A stretch of DNA of 64,000 nucleotides. Source: Diospyros lotus. Its lineage: Eukaryota; Streptophyta; Magnoliopsida; Ericales; Ebenaceae. The stretch spans positions 14,268,058 through 14,332,057 of the forward strand of contig NC_068345.1 in assembly GCF_014633365.1 (NCBI RefSeq), written 5' to 3'. The position numbers and the translations under genes are program-made. Of this stretch, positions 57,022 through 64,000 are shown piece after piece. Under the pieces are notes generated by a model. That model was not told where the DNA came from. It worked only from the letters and a program-made list of their open reading frames with translations, and ran no database searches. Within the stretch, counting starts at the first letter, position 1, and every line of letters begins with the position of its first letter.

Positions 57022-60000
57022 ATGGCAGATTTAAATCTGTTAACTCGTATTCTAGAAACCAATAGGCTCACTAGCCCTAATTTTTTTGACTGGTTTCAAA
57101 GTTTAAAAACTGTGCTCAATATGGAAAAGATAGATGACACTTTATCCTATATACCACTTATTGAAATTCTTCTAACTGTGATTGGGGAGGAGATTGTCAC
57201 TTGGGAGATTTTAAAAGAACATGACATGAGAGCTCGTAACTATATTCTCGTATCGATGTCCAACGATTTGCAGCGTTAGCTTGAGCATTTCATGAGTGTT
57301 GTGAGCATGATACAACATCTCAAGGACCTTTTTGGCGAGCATAGTCGGATAGCTCGATATGAGATATCGAAGAACCTATTTCGGGCCCAGATGCTTAAGG
57401 GTTCAGATGTCGAAGACCATATCATCAGCATGATAAATATGATTGGTTAGCTAGATGCCTTGAAATTCCCAATGAGCACTCAACTCTGGACTAATCTTGT
57501 CCTGTAATCGTTGCCAGATTCTTTCTCCTCCTTTATTACTTATTTCCATATGAATAAAATTGAGTGTTCTCTACTTGAGTTATTAAATATGTTAATAATC
57601 GCCTAGTCAGAGATGAAAGGAAAGGTTAGAAAAGGAATTCTCGTTGTTGTTTTGTCTTCTTCCCAAAAGAAACCAAAATCTAGGAATAGGAAGAGAAAAA
57701 ACAATGTTCTCCGAGCCAACAAGGGTGGTGGTCAGATAGAGACAAAGGGTAAGGAGGTTCAGGAAAAAGGTAATTGTTACTTTTACGGACATAAGGAACA
57801 TTGGAAGAGGAACTGCCCAGACCATCTAAGGAGCTTTTAGGAAAAGCGCCCGGAGGGTTAAGGTATTTTTCCTTCTATATATGTTATTGAGATTGATCTT
57901 TCAATTGGTTGATACCCTATTTCTTAGATTGTGGATTTTGGCTCTACTTCTCATATCTGTTTGTCTGAATAGGATCTTAGTCAAAGTAAGGCACTTGGGA
58001 AGCACAAAGTGGTTTTGCGGGTTGGCAATGGTGCAAGCGTTGCTGCATTAGCCATAAGGACTAATTTTGTATCTTTACCTTCTAGGCATGTACTGGTTTT
58101 ATATGACTGTTTATATATACTGAATGTTGTTTCAATTCCACAGCTTGTAAGTCACGGTTATACATTTTCTTTTACATGTAATGAATGTTTGATTATGTTG
58201 TATAACGCGTGTGGGAAAAATTGTGATGATAAACGATCTATATTTTTTGAAAACACGTGCATGTGAATATAGTCAACAAATAGTTGTTAGACCTAATACC
58301 ACATTAAAAGAGAATTGTTCTCGGGGTAATTAAATTAATCGCGAACAATTGTGGCACCTTAGGTTGGATCATATCAATGAGAGTAGGCTTATGAAGTTGT
58401 CTTATTAGGGTTTTATATGTGATTTATATGCAGAATCTGGGCTAACTTGTGAGTCATGTATTCTCAAAAAAATGACTAAGTCTCCTTTTGTTGGACAAGG
58501 AGAAAAGGCTATTAAATTGTTAAGATTGATACATTCAGATGTATGTGCGCCCATACATGTTATGGCCTAAGGTAGTTATGTTTACTTTATAACTTTTACT
58601 GATAATTTTTCATGGTATGGTTATGTATACTTAATGAAGTACAAGTCTGAAGTACTTGAAAAGTTCAAAGAATTTAAGGCTGAAGTAAAAAACCAAATAG
58701 GAAAGAGTATTAAGATTCTTCGATTAGATCGAGGAGGTGAATACTTAAGTACTGAGTTTATTGATTGTCTCAAGGTTTGCGGTATAGTTTCACAGTTGAC
58801 TTTTCCTTATACACCATAATTGAATGGTGTAGCTGAATGTAGGAATCGAACTTTGTTGAATATTGTTCGTTCTATGCTAAACTACACATATTTGCTTATT
58901 TCACTGTGGGGTTATGCTATTCTTATCACGATTTATTTGATAAATTGAGTACCAACTAAATCTGTTTCAACCACACCATATGAGATATGGGTTGGAAAAC
59001 CTCGAAATCTTAAGCATGTTAGGATTTGGGGTTGACCGATTTATGTGAAGAGGTTGAGAACAAAGAAGTTGGATCCTAGATTTGAAAAAGGTCATTTTGT
59101 GAGATATCCTAAAGATAGTTTAGGGTACTATATCTATTTTTCAATTATCCCAAGAGTTGTGGTCGCTAGGTATGTCATCTTCTTAGAAAAAGAGTTCATC
59201 CAAGAGGGTGGTATAGGGAAGAAAATAGATCTAATGGAAGAAGAATCTTCTGTTCCACAAATACCTGATCAGATTATTGAGCAAAGCCAATCAAGTCAGG
59301 GAGATCATCCACAGGTTCATGTATCGGTAGGGAAGATACATAAATTATTCTTATATGGGGATGGAGACAAGTTAGTTGACTCTACCACTTATGAGCAAGC
59401 GATACCTGATATCGATGCCTCGAAATGGAAGATAGCTATGGAATCTGAGATGTAGTCTATGTACTCCAACTAAGTCTGGGTCTTGGTAGATCCACCTGAG
59501 GGAATTGTTTTTGTTGGCTGTAAATGGATCTTCAAGAGAAAGATCGATTCAGATGGACAAGTTTTGACCTATAAAACTCGGTCAGTGGCAAAGGGTTATC
59601 GTCAGTGTCAAGGTATTAACTATGATGAGAATTTCTCACTTGTCACTATTCTGAAGTCCATTAGGATGATATTAGCTATTACTGCTTACTATGACTATGA
59701 GATCTGATAGATGGACGTTAAGATGGCTTTTTTGAATGGATTTCTTGAAGAAGAGATCTATACGGAACAACCGAGTGGATTTGAGTTCGCTAATCCATGG
59801 TAGGTATGTTTTTTAAAAAGATCAATATATGGTCTAAAGCAAGCATCGAGGAGTTGGAACATCCATTTTGATCATGAGATCAAAGGGCTTGGTTTCTTAA
59901 GAAATCCAGATGAACCATGTGTATATAAGAAGGCTAGTGGGAGCAACATTATGTTCCTAGTCTTATATGTGGATGATATCTTAATTATGAGTAATAGTGT

Positions 60001-60875
60001 GGACATGATGATGACTACGAAAGGCTGGTTGTTTAGAGTATTCTACATGAAGGATCTGAGAGATGCTACCTATATTTTGGGGATTCAACTTTATAGAGAT
60101 AGAGTCAGAAAATTAATAGGTCTCTCCCAGAACTTGAACACAGAGAAGATGCTAAAGAGGTTTAGCATGTTGAATTCCAAAAGAGGATAGTTGCTTGTCC
60201 GGGTTGGAAGGATCGTATGAGTAAGGTACCTTATGTTTTAGCGGTTGGGAGCCTTATGTATGCGATGATATGTACAAGGTCGGATATTACATACACCATG
60301 AGTGTTGTAAGTTGATATCAGTCTAATTCCAGTGATAATAACTTGATCGCAGTGAAACATATTCTGAAGTAATTGCGAATAACTAAAGATATGCTACTAA
60401 TTTATGGAGGGGTGATTTCCATGTGGATGGATCCATTAATTCAGATTTTCAATTAGATGTTGATGATTGCAAATCAACGTCTAGTTTTGTATATCTCTTG
60501 AATGGTGGTGCTGTGAGTTAGAATTAAAAGTTTCGAAAAGGAAATCACATCGAATTCAACTACTAAAGCCGAGTATGTTAGACATGTGATGCTGCTAAGG
60601 AAGCTATTTGGATCCAAAAGTTCCTTTCAGAGTTTGATGTGGTTCCGGCCATTCTATCACTAGTACATTTGTATTGCAACAACAATGGAGTTATCGCACA
60701 GGCAAAAGAACCTAGGTCTCATCAAAAGTCCAAACACATTGAGTGTCAGTTTCATTTGATTTGAGAGCTTATAGCACGTGGGGACGTGGAGCTACAGAGA
60801 ATAGATTCAATGCACAATATTAATCACAGTTGGATCAACATCTTGAGAAGATGGGTATCTGATTCTTGTTGATGG
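57022..60875 (+). pseudogene. Copia polyprotein of B, heavily decayed
   Basis: ATG at 57022 begins a gag like that of A (RILETNRLTSPNFFDWF). The zinc knuckle near 57775 has its second Cys replaced (CYFYGHKEHWKRNC). Integrase is recognisable (HSDVCAP, LDRGGEYLST), as are RT (WIFKRKIDSDGQ, LYVDDILIMSN near 59970) and RNase H fragments (AEYV, CNNNGVIAQA near 60680). Stops and frameshifts interrupt it every 100-300 bp. The layout parallels A throughout, so both belong to one copia lineage. Confidence 0.88.
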
Positions 60876-60928
60876 TGGAGCACTAGACATACATGTGATG
60901 TAAATTAGCATTAGTGCAAGCGGGAGAT

Positions 60929-62651
60929 TGTTAGTGTTGTGTGCCCTGATGCTAGATTTGGATGACATATAAGGAAATTATTTTTATGCATTTATTATAT
61001 CTTTGTATAAATTAATAAAGTGCAAAGTTTTCTTCATTCATATTTTCTCCAATTATATGAATATGTCCCTAAATTTTATGTATGATAATCTTATTCTCAA
61101 GGTGTTAAAACTATGTGATAAGATTCTCTAGTAACAAAACTTCTTAAACTATTTCTAATCCTTAGATTCTTTGGATGAGGACTCCGATTAATCGAGCATA
61201 GACTAGCACAAGCATTACTATCTCGTTTAATATGGGAATACTGATGGGAGAGTGGTGTATCAAGCGCCATATGACATGAGATGTCATTAGTAGGCATTTA
61301 GGTGGTCATTAGGGAATGATCAGCCGAATGTGAAGCCGATGACTGACCACATGGCATGGTAGATAATGGTCAAATCATCAGATTGCGATGGTGTGTTGAT
61401 CCTTAAACTTAAATCAATATGGTTGTTTTGTGTATTGGTGTGCAAGATTTATTAATGAGTCAGACCATTCAATTGGGATGTGGGAATGTTCATCTATGTG
61501 GTTTCGTATTGCTGGTATATAAAAACAAGTGTTGGGAATAGGATCCATCGCCCTTGTCAATATTTGATTGGGTGAATGTCCTATGTAATCTACTATTAAT
61601 GTCACATGACAATCCCTGCTCAAGGCAGATTGAAAGTCAAGAAATGTGTTTTCTAAAGTGTCATCTAATCACATTAATGAGGTCTGACACATAATTATTG
61701 AGTTTGTGAGTTTGTCACTCTATAACTCTTGCTCAGTCGAGACGTTAAGTGATGAAAAGATTACAGCACACGATAATCGTCAGTTGTAATATGTTCACTT
61801 GAAGTGAGAGTACACTGACACCTATATTGTCTTGAACCGCTTCTAGGCACTATTCAGAAACTCTCGGAACATCGTCGGATTTTGGAGAAGTTCTAGTAAT
61901 GGTTAAGGGGTTGACCGATACCGAAAATGGTTTCGGTGTTATCTGATTGCTAACGGGTAGTGAACCTAGAAAGTCACATATCATATAGTGTTGTGTTTGG
62001 TATCACCATAGTGTGATCGAAATGTCTCTGAAAATGGTTGGTTAAAAGTTGACCCTTAGCCCCTCTTGTCAATAGTGCATAATGCATAATATATAGTAAA
62101 AGTGTATAATAAAATTATATAGTAATCTCTTGAATAATTGTTTGAATTATTGGGATGGTGGGATAGCAGACGTGAGAAAATTCAAAATTGGGGAAGGGGG
62201 AGAAATATAAGGGGAAGCAGATTTCTCTGCTTCCTACGCGTGTTGTCTTCTTTTTTTCCCTCTACTTCCTCTGTAATTTCTTATACTTCCACAAATTATA
62301 CATGTGAAGGTCACATGAATAATTATGAGATGTGGGCACTGGTGATACGCGAAACTTTTGTGTCTAGCAAGGGAAGAGGTGATCGGAATGGTACCATTCG
62401 ACATCTAGGTATGAACTGACTAGGACCACCACATCTTGAGATGGATTCAGTCTCAATACAAAAGCTGTTTGTGTGCTTCATCCTTACATCGGACAGCAAG
62501 TATGCATTTATTTATATTCTTTTGATGAATATGTGTGTTTCTTAAATACCTAATCCATGTATGGCATGTATATTATATTTCGTTACGTATATCTGATACA
62601 CAGTAAGAAAAATTATTTTTACTCATACCGTCATATATGTGATTCCCTTTA
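60929..62651 (+). repeat. 3' LTR of B (1.72 kb)
   Basis: It starts TGTTAGTGTTGTGTGCCC after the polypurine tract and ends CCCTTTA before GTAAC. Both LTR copies end in TA and not CA. It is unusually long for a copia LTR. Confidence 0.78.
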
Positions 62652-62656
62652 GTAAC

Positions 62657-64000
62657 CCCTTTTAAAAGAAAAAAAAAATCAAAGATAAAAGGCAAGACCA
62701 ACAACGGTACAACTTAATGAATGTTTGAATACATTCTTCTACAAATGCCTAAATCTAAGAGTTCATAAATAAGCTAATGCTTGTTGCGTAAAAACCCTTA
62801 GTTGTTTCTTATTGTTGGAGATTTCGAGAGCTTGAGTTTGAGGCTCATCAATTTAAAAATAATTTGAAATTAGATTAAAGATATGCCTTGTCTTTATCAC
62901 CCTAAAAAGTTAGCTTATTAGGACTATAGAGAAGGAGTCAACATAATTTGCACTCTCAACTGAAGCCTATGTATATGTGTATACACACACACACACACAA
63001 CATATAAGAGATTAAAGACTGAAGAAGATATGTTAGTGTTAATTTGAACACATAGTATAAGTAATTCAGTTTTCAAATGAATTCTCTAGAATTTTTGATA
63101 TAAATGTACTAAAGAAATAAATAGATTAGCAACTACTAATGACTTTCACAAGAACAAGAAAAGTTCATATATGAGAGCAGATGAGTGGCACGATCTTTTA
63201 TTTTAGTGAAAATGAAAATGAGCAGAGATCTAGAGAAAACTCAAGTTTATCTCCCAAATCAATATGTGGAATTTTTTGTTTAACTTTCAATATATCACAT
63301 AAGATTATTAAAAAAAATTGAAGTATGTGTAAACTAATCAAAATGTTGGAAACATAATGCAAATCTTTAATATTTATATATAACAAAGATAAAACACCTT
63401 ATTAGTCATAAATTTTGGATCTTTAACCTTTGTCTTACGACCAATCTTTTTTATTTTCTCAGGTAAGATGTGCAATCATGTGATGGAAAGCATACACTAG
63501 TCACAACCCTAATACCCATACCTTGTGATAATCTATGAAGCACGAAAAAGACTCAGATATGTTGTTTCAGCGTTTTTGAATTGTTTCCCATTTTGAAAAT
63601 GATCGAAACGGTTTTCAGGTCATTTCTGTAAATTGTGAAACGTTCCGGGGCTGTTTCGTAATTTATAAAAAATTTTGAAAAACACGTTTTCAATGACTGC
63701 GGTGAAGCAATTGCCTATAGTGGGGAAAATGAGGGTTCCACTTACTAGATCTGCAGCTCAGGCCACTAAGAGGCTAGGCAATGGCCAAATCGGAGGATGC
63801 AACGACGAAAGAGGTGTGGCGACGATCAACAACGAAAGATGTGAGGTGACAGTTGGCAGTCGGTGGCCCAGGACGAAAGACAAAATGGGTCAGCGGTGAA
63901 AGGCAAGGTGGCGGCCAGAGCAGCAAGTCGATGCGTCGATGTTAGGTGGTTGGCAACAAGCGGCAAATGGCGATATGGGTTGGCGGTTGCCAGCGAGGTG
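62657..64000. other. Unassigned DNA to the window edge
   Basis: No supportable gene. An (AC)n microsatellite is at 62981-62999. From about 63690 the base composition turns GC-richer, with repeated GGTGGC/GGCGGT-like words and an open frame at 63675-63899 lacking any domain. It may be the edge of another element. Confidence 0.45.
62981..62999 (+). repeat. (AC)n microsatellite
   Basis: An uninterrupted AC run of 18-19 bases. Confidence 0.95.

Larger units (their letters stand above)
48514..62651 (+). mobile_element. Ty1/copia element B (old), hosting element A in its 5' LTR
   Basis: GTAAC occurs exactly on both sides (48509-48513 and 62652-62656). The 5' LTR is 48514-48926 plus 54778-55862, and the 3' LTR is 60929-62651. 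The 5' copy has lost about 230-270 bp near 54815 that the 3' copy keeps (61340-61620). Primer site, leader, gag-pol remnant and polypurine tract lie between in sense order. LTR divergence is clearly greater than in elements D and E, and the coding region has dozens of stops, so B is old. Confidence 0.82.

Overview
The window looks like nuclear DNA from a dicot-type flowering plant, in a gene-poor, repeat-rich region. Most of it is transposable elements in several states of decay: Ty3/gypsy (chromovirus, Tat-type and a deletion derivative), Ty1/copia (including a Sire-type fragment), a Cassandra TRIM, hAT transposons with their non-autonomous relatives, and solo LTRs. I found no intact host gene. 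The only host-like coding sequence is a broken 5' part of an NRT1/PTR (NPF) transporter gene near 19 kb. CG content is low outside a few element leaders, and many stop codons are single-base changes, as expected for old, silenced repeats.

Layout. 1-15.5 kb: two inverted copies of an unknown repeat R (1-1111 and 13925-15480) bracket a hAT element (1134-5360) sitting in the 3' LTR of a truncated chromovirus. That chromovirus is fused at about 8505 to the 5' two thirds of a copia element (to 12202). A Cassandra TRIM with 5S-like LTRs (12213-12906) and a second hAT transposase remnant follow. 15.9-18.6 kb: a non-autonomous hAT (15937-16721) and two nested MITE-like elements. 18.6-19.3 kb: the NPF gene fragment.

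19.5-43.8 kb: two oppositely oriented Tat-type Ty3 elements. G1 (+) is split by a five-level nest: an LTR-type insertion (21520-33902) holds a palindromic LTR-like element (21801-32598), which holds a copia element (22050-30875), which holds a Ty3 deletion derivative (23573-27362). A small hAT element (31142-31686) also sits in the palindrome. Each boundary in this chain has a target-site duplication. G2 (-) has its 5' LTR at 42969-43809, an antisense Transposase_28-type gene near its 3' LTR, a 47-bp tandem repeat and a 2.84-kb solo LTR.

43.8-48.5 kb: a Sire-type fragment and unassigned repeat DNA. 48.5-62.65 kb: an old copia element B, with a younger copia element A inserted in its 5' LTR. 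62.66-64 kb: no recognisable gene.

No working multi-gene system is present. The most unusual structures are the palindromic LTR-like element with both ends made of the same LTR end, and element A, whose 5' LTR begins with an inverted copy of its own inner end while its 3' LTR is only 38 bp. Both have perfect 5-bp target duplications, so both appear to have been integrated in, or close to, that form.
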